Part shown: one piece after another, positions 10,901 through 23,223 of the stretch
Layout of the letters: each line of letters opens with the position of its first letter
Numbering within the stretch: the first letter of the stretch is position 1
Assembly: GCA_905178155.1 (NCBI GenBank)
Contig: CAJINV010000002.1
Coordinates: 12,533,621-12,597,620, forward strand
Direction of reading: 5' to 3'
DNA: 64,000 nt
DNA from: Amoebophrya sp. A120
Lineage: Eukaryota > Sar > Dinophyceae > Syndiniales > Amoebophryaceae
Program-made: the position numbers and the translations under genes
Notes under the pieces: model-generated
What the model was told of the DNA's origin: nothing
The model's input: the letters and a program-made list of their open reading frames with translations, nothing else
Databases searched by the model: none

Positions 10901-13900
10901 GGGACTTAGCATGACAGACTCTGCGAGGTCTCTCCCATGCCTATCCTGCATGAGAAACTCCCTTCCAACTTGGTCAAAAGTGGACAGCTTTTGGCACTCA
11001 TGCAACACAGATTGTTGCGTGCTTCAGATGTACCATGACAAGTTGGCACCTTCCAGACCCAGACATTTTTGCACTTCATATTGGTCCGGCGAGTGCAATA
11101 CACAGGCCTCCAGCTGTCGCATGCTTTTCACCGGGGAAGCGTTCCGCGAGGTCGCTCTGCTCACGGAGGCAGCTACTGCTGGCTCGTCCCGCAGCGCGCC
11201 GACGGACGACTTCAAGTTGCGCGTGTACGTGTCGTGCTGATTTTCGATCGTGTTCATGGACGTGCTGGTACCCAGCGGATGGGACTCGGGATCGCGAAGT
11301 TGCAGCTGCCGCGTCGCGGGCGGGGTTAAGGAGGCGCCGGAAGTTGTATAGCCCGGACTTTGGTCGTAGTCGCCATACGCGCGTAGCTGCAACTGGTGCT
11401 GCAGCTCCTGAATGTTCGCGGCATCCGTGCTGGGCTCCTGCGCGGCGTGGATCAGCAGCGAGCATTCAGAAACCGCGTTCCCGATCGGATGGATCACGCC
11501 GCCAACCAGACCCCCCGCAGCCCACATCAGCCCGTCGGTGGCTGGGGCGGTGCGGAGTTCGTAATTGTCGGCGACCTGCTGGTCGATCACCTGGTGCGGT
11601 TGCTGTGTGGGTGTGTTCATGTCGGTCCGTGCGTTACTACTCTCAAACGCGTGCTGCTGGTTCTCGTCGTCCACGTACTGGCCCGCGGTAGCGGATCCCT
11701 CCACGAGAGCGACGTTCTGTGCCAGTGTATCGCGGAGCAGACAGGCAGTTTCGAGGCGATCCGAGATCAAACACTCGACATCAGCTTCATTTGCAGAAGT
11801 ATTCGGCACTTGTTGATCTGGAGGCAGCTGACCGAAGCTAAGCGCCGGATCCATCGGTTTAACGATCGGGCTTCCCCGGGGGCCTATCACGACTTCGGGC
11901 GATAATACTCGTGGTGAACGTGAGGGTGACCACCCATGACTTGGTTGTCCATCGGTTGTCCGTGTGCGCACAAGTGGCAAGCTCATTTCCGTATCTTCCT
12001 CCTCCTCATCCCCCTCAGGAATGGGCGGCGGGTAATTGTGGTGAGGCTCCTGCTCGTTGTTGAGATTGGTATTGTCGTCCAGGTTTGCTCGTAAGTCCGT
12101 GCCGAATAGACTATCCAAAGTCTGGGGCAAACCTTGGCGCGGTCGAACCTGTGCCTGGCGGCCAAAGAGAACCGCAGCCAGGGAATGGCTGTTTTCCTCC
12201 AAGCGACTCGGAATACCGTCCTGCAACGCGGCTTCTCCGTCCCCCAAAGGACCTCCACCGCACCAGTTATTCTGCGAGCTGGTGCTGCTGACTGTTCTCG
12301 CCAATCCGGTGGCGGATGCGGACGCACACGGGACGAGGTGCAGGTCCCGCTTTTGCTCGTCACTTCTGGCAGTGGGCGATTCGAGATGAACTGCGCCCGT
12401 TGTCGACGACGTTGCGCTGTGTGTGAAATACGCCGACCCGACTGAAGTTGTCGACATTGTTGGCGCTAGCGCTGTTCGACTCTGCTCCACCTCGGAGAGG
12501 ACGTCTTCGATTAGACGTGGCGCCGTTTCCTCCCGCGGAACTGCGTGCGGCGAGGAAAAAAAAGCCGACATACTTGCAAGCGAATTGCCCGCTGGCACGA
12601 GCTCGAACTGCGGATAGCTGGAGGTTGCGACCAGTTGCTCCTCCGAGTCCAGCGGCGCGCCGCCAACTGTCGTATTCAGTGGGCGCAGGAAAACACCAGG
12701 AGTGGAGGACAGGACCGGAATGGAGGCTGCTGCATCTGCCGGCGAATTGTTCAACCCTGTTGCGTTCGCGGAAGACAGCACACCCACGGCCTTGCTCCCT
12801 GCAACCGCACTGGAGAAAGTCCGCGTCAGCATCAAATCGTCGGGTACCGCAGTAGTCCCCGCGATCTCGGTGGCAATCGCACCAGCGGGAGGGGAACACA
12901 GACAGAGCTCGTCAGCCGCGGCCTGCCAGGTCACCGACCGACTGATGGGGTCGATCGCAGACTCCTCCTCCATCTCCTTCTCCAGCTGCGCGTAGTCTGC
13001 ATCCTCGACTATTGGAAACAACTGCTTAACGGCAGTATCGACCCGAAACTTCCGCACGCGTGCCCGCACTGGCCGGTCTACGAAGTCCGGAGGGGGATAG
13101 CAGGAGGCAGCTGCGGGTGCATGTGCACCCGCCCCGCCGACAGTCGCGGTCCAATAGTCCTTGTTCGCTGTGAAGAGAAACCCTTGCCAGGGCTTCTGGT
13201 TGAAGGTCAGCTTGTCGCAAATCTGCACCGCGGTGCGGTTGTCGAGCGCAGCAAAGATGTCGTCGAACAGGAAGAGGTCTGTCTGGTCAAAATCGTACAG
13301 AGCCCGTGCGAGCGCCAAGCGCATGCGCTGCCCGCCGCTCAGGTTGCCGCCGCGTTCCCCCACGATGGTCTGGTCGCCGTAGGAAAACTGAAACTGAATG
13401 TCAGAATCGAGATGCGACATCTGGATGCACTGCTGATATTTCCCTGCATCAAAATCGCGGTAGAACAGAATGTTTTCCCGAACCGTGCCCGCAAAGATGA
13501 ACGGTGACTGAGAGACGTAGCTTACCTTTAAGATCTTCTTGGCTGCCGAAGTTCCTGGGGCTGCGGTCGCGTCTAGATCTACAGCACTGGATTCTAGCAA
13601 AGACGAAGCCGCTGCCGGTGGCCCAAATCGCATCTCTCCATCGCAGATCCTCGCTTCCCCGAGAATGCTTTTCAGTAAAGTGGACTTCCCACTGCCGACC
13701 CGACCCATCAGGACGATTGTGTCACCCTGGCAGAGTTGCAGATTCACCTTCTCGAGCACGGTAGCGGCGTCAGGAGCAGATTCGTGTCCTGCTCCTGGTG
13801 GGTTTGCAGGCGAGGGAGCTGCCGTCCCATTACTGTCCCAGCCGACTGACAGGTCTTTCAGATCCAGCAGAACGTCTTCCTGACGTCTACTACTTTTTCG

Positions 13901-15904
13901 TTGCGACAGGTAACTGGTGGTCGAATCTCCGGCGAAGCAAGACTTGAAAGTCGATGCAGAGACCGAGCAGGTTATGTCCAGCGTTTGTTGCTGCGGCGTT
14001 GCATTCGGCTGGGGTCTTGCAACGCTTCCGGGCGGCAGCGCAAGCTGTTGTCCCGCTTGTTTCACCTGTTCCGCGCTTTGACCCAGCAGTGGCCGACGCT
14101 GGTCCTCGGTTGCGTCTTCTGAAGTGGACTCACCACTCTTTGTCACGTCAGTGGTTAAAGCGGGATCTTCGTCTTCATCCCCTTGTTTCGTTGTCGTCGT
14201 GTCAGGCTCAGGCAAGAACTCCAGTGGCAGTAAATGCGGTTGCATTGGCTTCGTCAAATCTTCGGTTGCTGAGGGCTGGCTGCCCGCTGCTGCAGCTCCA
14301 GACATACCTCCACCTCCCGCGCCGGCGAGTATAGACGAGCTTGGCAGATCTTTATTGTCTTCCAATTCGTTCTTGCACTGAAGACCATATGCAGTACTGA
14401 AATCCAGTCGCTTTTTGTCATCCCCTCGCCGGAGAAAGTCTTCGATGCGACGAAGGCTATTGAGCAGACTGAACATGCTCCCCGTGACGTTCGCCATGTG
14501 CAAGATCGGCAGCGAAATCTTGTAGCAGATGTTGGTGACCAGAAACGCGGTGGCGGTGCTCATCTCTCCCTCCTCGTCGGACAGGGCGAACCAGCGGGGC
14601 GCCAGAAGGAAGAAAATCGACACCAGACCAGGCACGGCCGCCAGGAGAATCGTTTTCACCGCGAAAAGAAGCAGTTCCCGGCCGCAGTCCTCCAGCTCCT
14701 CCTGCCGCAGACTCTGCACTTTTTGCAAATACGGTTCTTCCCAGGTAAAGAACTTCACAATGCGGATCCCGGACAGCAGTTCGTTGCAAACCAAAATGCG
14801 CTTTTCCGACTTCTCCATCCGCTTTTTGCGCGCGTCGTCGCCCAGCCGGGAGACAAACACGTTGATGACACACATGCCGAACAGGAAAACCAGCCCGATC
14901 GCCGCGATCCAGAACCCCAGCAACTGGAAGAGAAACAAGCTGGCGCCGAAGACCAGCAGCGGCACACCCCAGAGCTGGTGGAAACCCGGGAGACACTCGA
15001 GCCACTGTGCCGCGTCGGTGGTGACCAGCTTCAGCACCTCCCCCGAGTTCACGGTCGGGAGCGAGAGCAGCTTCTCGTAGATGGTCACGACGGTGTAGGC
15101 CCGCAGTCGCTGCCCCAGGTTGGACATCAGGTAGGTCGTCAGGTTGGTGGCGATCAAATTCACGAACGTGAAGAACAGCAGCAGCCCCCCGTAGCTCCAG
15201 TACACGCCCGCGTGGCAGTGATCCGGCGTCCGCACGAATTTCGGCAAGTAGAAATCGACAAACAGCCGATCGTTCTGCATGCGCTGCGTTCGAAGTGTGG
15301 GATCTAGCGGCGCATCTTCGTCGTGCTGGCACATGTCGAGGTACTGGATGATGTGGTAGAAGGAAATCAGAAACCAGAACACGGCGGCAACCGCGAGAAA
15401 TTGGTACGCCACAGCGAGAAAAAATATCCGCCGGTGCTCGGTACACCCGTTTACGACGAGCCAGAAGCCGAAACTCGGGGTCGCAGTCAGTCCAGCATTT
15501 ATTGCCGTACTTTCACTTGTCTGCTCCTCTACTGTTGATCGTGAAGCTTGTCGCGGAGAACTGATATTTGAAGTCGCTTTTTTCACACAGGGTCGCTGCA
15601 GCACGAGGCCGCTTTTTTGTTCAGGTTGGTCGGCAGGTGCATCTTTGGAGGTTTCGGCTCCAGATGAAAGTAGCACCAATGGTGCGGATTCTTTGTTCTT
15701 TTCGTCACCAGGAGTAGCCTCCGCCGCTCGGCCGACCGTCACCGGCGCGTCGGGTAGCGCGTCTTGGTCTGGGAGGGACGGTAAATCGTCGCATTCGATC
15801 GCCGGGTCGTCGTCGCTCAAAAACCATGGCCACCAGACGCAGGACCGCTTCGACCGGCCAAACAGGGGGCCGATCCTCGAAAAGGAAAAATCATAGTAGT
15901 CCAT
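7909..15904 (-). CDS. Full-length ABC transporter, ABCC/MRP type
   Basis: ATP-driven membrane exporter with TMD1-NBD1-TMD2-NBD2. Exons 15904-11081, 10483-8363 and 8238-7909 sum to 7,275 nt (2,424 residues). The first gap is a TIR element plus one 5-bp duplication; the second is a 124-nt GT-AG intron. TMD1 contains the ABCC-like GIRIVKFFTWEEPYLQKV. NBD1: Walker A GRVGSGKS (~730), LSGGQRMRLALARAL (~853), Walker B LFLFDD (~871). NBD2: Walker A GRTGAGKS (~2187), a weak signature LSLGERQL, Walker B LLVCDEATASCD, and H-loop TIAHRLE. NBD1 ends Walker B in D rather than E and lacks the H-loop His (FTANKDYW), so one ATP site is probably degenerate, as is usual in ABCC proteins. About 700 acidic, Ser/Thr-rich residues separate NBD1 from TMD2, far longer than normal. 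Substrate cannot be predicted. Start ATG is followed by DYYDFSFSRIGPLFGRSKRS. Confidence 0.9.
10489..11080 (-). mobile_element. Introner-like TIR element forming an intron in the ABC transporter gene
   Basis: 592-bp insertion with 27-bp terminal inverted repeats: 10489-10515 begins TATCAAGTGCAAAAATGTCT, and the complement of 11054-11080 begins TATGAAGTGCAAAAATGTCT (one mismatch). It is flanked by exact 5-bp duplications TTGGT at 10484-10488 and 11081-11085. Removing the element and one duplication joins codons for SPDQ and DDNGMC in frame. The interior has in-frame stops and no transposase. Splice boundaries within the duplication would not be GT-AG. Internal motifs ACTTGTCATGCA and CATGACAGACTC recur in the element at 42376. 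Confidence 0.9.
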
Positions 15905-17258
15905 CGTCGAGATGATAGATCGGGTTCGGTGCGGGGGCGAGATGTTAAGAGAGTTACAACAATAGAAGCATTTTGAGTAAACGAACCTAATACTATCGAA
16001 AAACTATTAAATAGCCTGAGATAAAGAATTGAGCTAGCATGCTTAAGGAGCTTGCAATCGGGATTTATTTCCTGGCTTTGGATTCGAAAAAGGAGCGATA
16101 AGCAGGAGTTGGCAGTTCTTTGCGGAAATCCTATGCGCATGACAGATTTGCGAAAATGAAGAAGAGAGAAAGAAGAAACGAGCGGAGATTTTCATTTGTA
16201 TGGAGTTCTTGTGGTCTGCTGGTGGTGAACGTCTTCACTAACGCCTTAAGCACTGGCCTAAACCTTCCTCCCGTTTGCCGACAGGAGGAAGACCGATCAT
16301 GATTACATCGGCGGAAGCGGGTTACGCTCTGAAATAAAAGGTCGTTGGCAAAAATGGATTTTCACCTTGAGATCAGTTCCATTTCGGAAAAATCTTACAC
16401 AAACACAGAGGAAGACTGATGTGCACGTGAGAAGTGAGTCCGCTTGATATCAAAATTTGCACGCGAAATTTCTACAGTCAATCGCGCGACCATAGCTTGC
16501 AACCTCGCTTCATTGGGGACCACATACATACAAAATTGCGTGCCAAAAATCGCACTGTCATATGCATTCGGGTGACAAAAACCAAAAAACAATGACGTAA
16601 AGTGAATTCAGTTCTAACGTTCTATCGGTGCGCGTGCGTAATCAAGTGGATGATCTAAAAACATAAAACAAGCATCGAATGCCGCGTAATAGCTCGTCGT
16701 AGAAGATCGTGCACTATCTTCCACGAGATCGTCCACTAATTTTAGCATAAACTTCTACTTTGCCATGATCAGTGATCCGCTCGAGAAGTGTCCAGATGAA
16801 GATGCTGATGTATGATCATGGACGTCTCTGAGGCCACGAAGCCGATACCGGTCGCTTTCAAGAAAAGTGACACGGATCTGAAGTGCTGTATGTTGATCAC
16901 TGTGTACACTTTGTTCGTCCCTTTTTGCACAAAAGCAGTGGGCCCCACAGCCATCGCTCTAAAACCGCAAAGATGCACAGTTCGCTGCAAAGCCAGATCT
17001 CCGGTGTCTTCAGTTCCTTACTTTGGGGAACCGCGTGAAGCAGTGCTCGTAAACCATGATCCTGGATCAAGAAAAAATGAACGCACTCAGAGTGGAAGAT
17101 AAGTTCTTACTTACCACGTTATCCGAATTCTTGAAACGCGTGCAACCTGAAAGTCGCACGCTGGTGTCGAGTGAGTAGACGTTTTTTCCGAACAAGACGC
17201 CACTTCAATGCTTCTTCTGTTCAGTCCTTTTTCGGCACGTTCGGTGCGCCCGATGAAT
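15905..17258. other. Intergenic, no gene seen
   Basis: AT-richer than the flanking coding DNA. Open frames on both strands are short and featureless. It should hold the promoter or trans-splice region of the ABC gene and the 3' UTR of the light-chain gene. Confidence 0.5.
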
Positions 17259-17879
17259 TCAGCTCCTTCTAGATCTAGCTGTGCCATACTCGCTCTTGTT
17301 TCTCAGCCAGAACACTGTTGTGAAGCAATCGAGCGTGGAATTACAGATGTGAGCTGACCAAAGGCCATCGTTTTCTTGATCCCAAAACGCCGTAGCTGCG
17401 GTGTGCGTTCCCGATTCCGCCTTTTCTACGATCACGCACGTGACCACGTACTTGTAGGGCCTCCGGAGATCGTTGAGTCCCCGCAGGGAACTATCCACAA
17501 TTGTCTCGCACCACTCATTCACTTTCTCCTGGTCATAGACCGAGTCTTGCAGAGTCTCGTGCACAACTCGATTGGTCACTGCGCGAATTTCCTCCAGCTT
17601 GCCGGGTGTCGTGTTCTCGGTTTTTGTGGTTTGGCTCGCCTCAGATTTGGTGCTTCTTTCGCTACCTTCCAGTAAATCTTCGGTGGCAGCAGTACCGTGT
17701 CGAGCTTTTCTTACTTCGTGTTCTTTCTCAACCTGCAGCTCCGTCGATTCATCGCCTGTCGCAGTATGTGTTTCAGGAACTACTGTTGAAATGGCCTCTG
17801 AATCCGTGCAGCCAGTGTCGGACGGCTCTCTCGTCGCGAGTAGTGGAGGCAAGGCGTCTTCCTCAGTGGAGGCAGTCAT
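17259..17879 (-). CDS. Tctex1-type dynein light chain
   Basis: Single exon, 206 residues. The C-terminal half matches the Tctex1/DYNLT fold: a helix with VNEWCETIVDSSLRGLND, then strands KYVVTCVIVEKAESGTHTA, ATAFWDQENDGLWSA and CNSTLDCFTTVFWL. In this family that fold dimerises and binds dynein intermediate chain or cargo; here it would serve cytoplasmic or axonemal dynein. The first ~95 residues are a Glu/Thr/Ser-rich, probably disordered extension absent from classic ~115-residue Tctex1, so it is closer in plan to TCTEX1D (DYNLT2/4/5-like) proteins. Start ATG gives MTASTEEDALPP; the C-terminus adds about ten basic and polar residues after the fold. No intron needed. Confidence 0.85.
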   Translation of the reverse strand: MTASTEEDALPPLLATREPSDTGCTDSEAISTVVPETHTATGDESTELQVEKEHEVRKARHGTAATEDLLEGSERSTKSEASQTTKTENTTPGKLEEIRAVTNRVVHETLQDSVYDQEKVNEWCETIVDSSLRGLNDLRRPYKYVVTCVIVEKAESGTHTAATAFWDQENDGLWSAHICNSTLDCFTTVFWLRNKSEYGTARSRRS

Positions 17880-18450
17880 CTTCAGGAACCCTCCCAGGCG
17901 GCGTGTCGGGTGTGCGAAAAACCGACGGTAAAGAGCGGGAGGAACTACTTCCTGACATCAAAGATGTAAATGGTTTCTTGCTTCTTCTCGTTTCTCGATG
18001 GTCTCCTGCAGTAACAGGAGATGTCGCAAACGCCATATTTATTCCTACTCGAAAAGGAAAACGCCGCAGAAAGTATAGCAATTCTGAATACAGTACTATG
18101 CGCTGCACAACCTCCGTCGACACCTAAGACTTTTGGCAAACGCAATCGCAGGGCTCTACAGTGTTACGCATCGTTTTTTTCATGCAGCGCATCTTGGTGC
18201 AAGACAAATGCAAATCGCCGCAATGAGCGGCTAAATTTTGACTCCTGTTGCACTTGCACGTGCATCCATGATTGTGCTTGTCGAGAGGCTACTCGGTCGA
18301 GTACTTGTTCTGTCGAGCTTGGATGAACACGACACAGATCAACACAGAACAAGAAAGTGCGCTTAGAATCCTTCGTACTAATGCGCCCGCTGCCAAGAAT
18401 TTCAGCGTAAGCATCACATCGACGATTGTTTCCGATTCATTGAAAAGCCT
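17880..18450. other. Intergenic, no gene seen
   Basis: 571 bp between the light-chain start and the stop of the next gene; short overlapping open frames only. Confidence 0.5.
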
Positions 18451-20526
18451 CTATCTTCTTTCAACGCCGCTGCTACAAGACGAGCTTGCCGCATTATCTA
18501 TTCCCGCAACGAAGGGGACAGGATTCGTACCAGTGCCTCGACTGGGCCTCGCGACGTCTCTCACACTCGTTATTTCACGGATCAGCCGTCGCTCAAACTC
18601 ACCGGTCGGAGGTCCGGGCGATTCGTCGTTGCTGGACACATCAGCGGCTCCGTCCTCCTCGCCGTTGTTCCGCTCTAGCTTGGACTTGTTTTTCTCTGCT
18701 TGCAACAACCTCAGGTCGTGCCACAAGGCATGGGTTTTGAGGCCGAGCAACTTTAGCCAACAGCGTCCGCACTGGTGTCGCCCGTGCAGCTTGTAGAGCA
18801 GCAGGCCCTCCCGAACCTGCTCCTGAAATAGAAAGGCCGTGTTCCGCTCACTGCTGCAGGCATTGGCGATGTCCTGCTCGAATTGCATGCGGCGGCAGGG
18901 AAACCCGCATCGAAAGCACTTGATTTTCGGCTGATTCTGGTTTATCTGCAGGTTCACCACCACGGTCTGCACGGGGAACTGCTCGCTTGTTCCCCAGTGG
19001 AGCCCTCTCTCGACGTGAGGCGGAAGGGCCGACAAATCTACGCTTTGCAACATTTCCTGTCGTGTCAAGTCTCCCCGCTTCGCGTGCGCTGCTTGTGCCC
19101 TGTATTTTGTGAGTACTTATCCAATAACGCGCTGTAGCTTTTGTGAGCGGACCAAATCGATCCCTTTAGATCTACGAAAAGCTGCGTTATTCGACGATCA
19201 AATTGTAATCGATGTTGCTGCCCGATGGAGTAAAAATTTGAAATAGTTAGAATACAGTGCTGCTCTTTCCGCGAGATGTTCCAGGGAAAGTTTGGGCAAT
19301 GCGGTCGACCTCCGCAGCCCGGCGCAGAGAGTGCTCACGTGCGCTGCCGCCGGTGCCCTTTTCGTGAACGAGAATGCTGTGGAGGCGCCGTCCGCGGAGG
19401 ACTTATGCGACCCGAGCGCCACCGTGATCTTGAAGGGTACGCCGTCTCCTGGAAAGCGCTCGTCCGGCACCGGCTCGGGTAAAAATACGCCTTTCTGAAA
19501 CAGCAACGCACGAAACTCGCAGTACAAAAGCTGTCGGTGCAAGCGGTCCTGAAACACCACCCGTTTGCAACTCTCATCCCACAAACGGACGACGAGAAAT
19601 GAACCTGGGTCCAGGGCGGGCAGGAACCTTGGCAAGAGGACCGTGCTCGAGGTCGTGCTTTTGGTTCCGCGGGCTAGCGCTGGTCTAGCATCCGCCATCA
19701 ACAGCTGAGGGCTGCCCCGTCCGGAAGAGGTCTCTTTTGCCGCTGTTCCTCCTGCCCCGGACGCAGGATTGGTCGCCGCGGATGCTGCCAGCGGGGGTGC
19801 GCGGCTTGCTGTAAGGTTCCTTGACGACGTCGCGCCTTGTTCACCAGCGGGCTTTGTTGTTGAGCTACTTTTGTTCGCAGCAGTGATACAACTTCTCTTG
19901 CCTACTTTGCTGCAACCCTCACCCCATCCATTGCTTCGGAACGCCGGCAGGGCTGCGCCCAAGATTGCGTCCCCCAGTTTTGCGTGGTCCAAGAACGAGA
20001 AAATGATGTGCAAAACGCCCTTTCCTAGATTCCGCTCGAACGCGAAGGCCGACCAGAGCGTGCCAGCCAGCTTGTTCCTCCGCTTGTTCATGACCCTGCG
20101 GAACACCACATCGAAGGCATTCAGCGAAAAGCGGTTCATGCGCCGCCCCACTAATGTGTCGATATTCTGCAGCACCTTCATCTTCTCGGTGGCCGCTTGC
20201 AAGCGGAAATCCTCACTTAGAACAGCGTGGCGCGTACCGCAAAGTGAGGGGGACGAGGATAGCGTGGACGAGGTTGAGGAAAAACAATGCGTTGAATTAC
20301 AGGACCCGTCCGCAGGAAGTTCTTTACTTGTCCCAAGGGCTCCATCCATCGTCTCCTTCCGCTTGGTGAAAATGGAGGTCGAGGTCGTGACAGTGTTTCG
20401 TATCCCCTCCTGGTCCTGCCTTTGTTCACCGTTCTGGTTTAGGCTTTGCTGTTTTTCATTGACATTGTGCCTGCTGTTAACACTCGACGACGAACCAGAT
20501 CCACCGGTTGCAGATGAAACGGGCAT
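18451..20526 (-). CDS. Unknown protein with two CxxC pairs (possible zinc-binding module)
   Basis: Two exons, 20526-19256 and 19099-18451, joined across a 156-nt GT-AG intron; total 1,920 nt, 639 residues. I do not recognise the family. Residues 1-110 are low complexity (Ser/Gln/Asn). A conserved-looking basic segment follows (NIDTLVGRRMNRFSLNAFDV, then FRRVMNKRRNKLAGTLWSAF), with a later beta-rich segment (FLVVRLWDESCKRVVFQDR). After the splice, CFRCGFPC and, about 55 residues later, CGRCWLK could bind one zinc ion. The tail is acidic and Ser-rich. The splice is supported by phase and by continuity of helix-like sequence (LAERAALAQAAHAKRGDL). Function unknown; an intracellular regulatory or nucleic-acid-binding role is only a guess. 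Confidence 0.7.
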
Positions 20527-23223
20527 TTTTATTAAGGGGGCAATGCTAGAAGGTTAGTGCTGGTGATCCTGCGCGTCTTCCAATTGATTCCCGCATCGAT
20601 ATGTTGGTGGCACCAATGGCGTATAACTTCTGACTCAGCAACCCATTGCGACGGAGGCGGGGTTGGAAGACTGTTCGACTGCTTATCATAGACTAAGGGA
20701 TACAAGCCGCAAACCATCTACTATTTTCATGTACCTGCTTACTTTTTTCTGTCCTCTGCACTGCGATATTAAGTATAAATTGACGCGTCTTGTCTTTCCT
20801 TCTTTTTCAACGCTTTGTTCTTGTACTGGCAGCGCCTGATGCTTATTCACGGATAAGAGAGACGACGACAATTACCTTCATGTTGCGAGCCTGTCCCCGG
20901 CCTTTCTTTGCCCTCGAAGTCATAAACGCCATCCTGACCTGGGCAAAAAGATACTCTTGCAACACAGCAAAAACAAACTAACACGATTCGCAAAATCGAG
21001 ACGAGTGACAGAACCTACTTGCCGACGACTCGAACAATCAAGCCCACATGAATTAAATAAGGTCCGCCTTCCGATCCAAACCTTTTCCCGGAGCATTATT
21101 TTTTGATTTTGTGCAATTAGAATGCAGAGCGGGAAATCCCCCGATCTCACTCGCATTCGCAATGAATTCTGCCTCGTACAATGTACCGAACCCAAGGTTG
21201 CGGCAATGTCAATACGTGCGCTAGGCGCTAAAGTCTGTGTGGGTGTCACGGGTGCAGCAGTGCAGTGCACGAATTCGTTGCAATTGCATATACCAAAACT
21301 CTTCTAATTTCACTAGGGTTTCCAAGTCGTCAATTGCATGCACCAGCGGCTGCAAACGACTTGCGTAGGCTCCTCCAAGATTGACAGCCTGTTGTTGACT
21401 ACCCCAAGTCTGGAGCCGAAAATCTCAATGTGGAGTTCCGCCTCATGACAAGTCACATGCTTAGCCTGAGTTCGAATTCATACAGTATACTCTACTACTA
21501 CAAGGATCTGGATGTTAAAAAAGTGACTTCTCCAAGATGGCTCTTGGAGTGCTTCAAGATGGCCCTCGGGTAAAAAAGTGAGTTCATAAATAGGTCTCCC
21601 CATGAATACAGAAAAAAAACCTCCTGCTCCATCATATCGGAGGTCTACGGGCAGTTCGTCCCTTGTGGCATCAGGCCTTACTAAAACCAATAAATTATTC
21701 ATTCATTCACTACCCTCGTGACTCGATGCACTTCTGATGGCACATGTGGAAACACGATTGGCACCTCGTCGCACTTCTGGTGGTGCGTGCAGGCACATCG
21801 CTGCGGTGACCCAGTGGTCAGCAGCTTATGTTTAGTGTATTTATGCTCCCCGACGGTGGAAGCAGCCACCATAAATTACTTAGAAAATACAGTAGAGAGT
21901 ATAACACGATGAGCTTAGACAAAAACTAAACGTGAACTTTACGAAGTGCAACGTACGAGATGTGACGAGAGACGTCCTAGGACAGTGAAGCAGGGACGGC
22001 TACTGCCACACGGGGTCCCGCAGAGACCGAGTACAGGGTACCTGACCGTGGTACATCAAAGGCCTGGAGGTCTAAGCGGGTGCTCGCACAGATCGAGTCC
22101 AGGTCAACGAGTAGTACACCGTGGGTGCATGCTCACTACTACTCGAGGCCTCGATCTGTCGACAGCCCCAGCAACACATGGGCGCGGCAAAAAACGCACG
22201 ACTGTCTACATACCGTGATGGTATGTACACTGTCGTCGCCAGCAACTGGCGATAAAAAACCTACCGACGATGGTACGAAACTACGAGCACGAGCACAGAC
22301 GTACGAACCGATTTTGTTTTTCGTTTACGAAGTCATACCGATTTTTTACGTGGCGATGCAATACCGAAAGGGATTTTTTACGAAGTGCCATCGTGTACCG
22401 ATGGGAAACAAGAAAGCTGCTGTTGCGTGGACGTATGAATCCTCGGATGCTGCTTGTAGACGAACGAGTTACCAAAACCACTACAGACTGGACGAGACTT
22501 TTTACTTTTAAACTTTCATTTTACGTACCACTGGCACAGAATTTCATTTCTACTTGTTTATGAAATATATTTCTTTTCACTCTTTAGTGCACCTGTGATT
22601 TGTGTTTTATTAGTATTTCTCCGCTTCTTACCTCTGAAACGGGGAACGACCACATAGAACAATCCATCCCATAGTTTTAAGTTTTGTCACAAAGTAGAAA
22701 TAAATTTATAAATTTTCTAGAAATCTAGCTACTAGACCGCGAATCGAGAAACGGGGTCTAACCGTAAAACGAAAAAAGGAAGTTTGATGAAATTGATCTA
22801 GTACGCCAAGCGCCGGGTACTAGCTCTAGAAAAGAACAGAGACTTAAATCCTAAAAAAAATGTATACCTAGAAGAGGCTACAGCGAGGCCGGTGGATCTG
22901 TGAAAAAGTTGTAGGTCGCAAGTGTAAGGAGACGCCTATGCGTGAATAAGGAAATGAAGATAGGGAGTAGGAAAATCCTGGAGGAGGCTGGGGAGCAGGA
23001 TAATCCTTGTTGGGTAGAGAAGAGTAAAGGGAAGGGGAACTAGGAGGAGTGGAGAATGGCAAAGAAGGCAACAAAACCTAGGGGGCCCGAACATACCCTA
23101 GGAGGCCCCAGCACAGCTCCTAGCTAAGCCGGTTCGTTGTAATCCATCGTCGTGTTTGTTTCTTCATAATCCAAGACCTTAGTGTACAGTTTGTCGTTGA
23201 TGTTGTTGCGGTTTAATCTGCAT
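20527..23223. other. 2.7-kb intergenic region with hairpin and polypurine tract
   Basis: No gene supported. Contents: direct repeats of TAAAAAAGTGA near 21516 and 21573; a two-stem hairpin at 22089-22158; T-rich repeats CCGATTTT(G/T)TT near 22310-22350; a strongly purine-biased plus strand at about 22920-23070; and nearby copies of CCTAGG(R)GG(C)CCC at 23080-23100. Confidence 0.5.

Noticed and set aside
10336-11103. Short open frames inside the element of the ABC gene, and the idea that the flanking frames are two half-transporters
   Set aside because: Removing the element and one duplication gives a continuous TMD1-NBD1-TMD2-NBD2 protein, and the outer reading frames within the element encode its inverted repeat.
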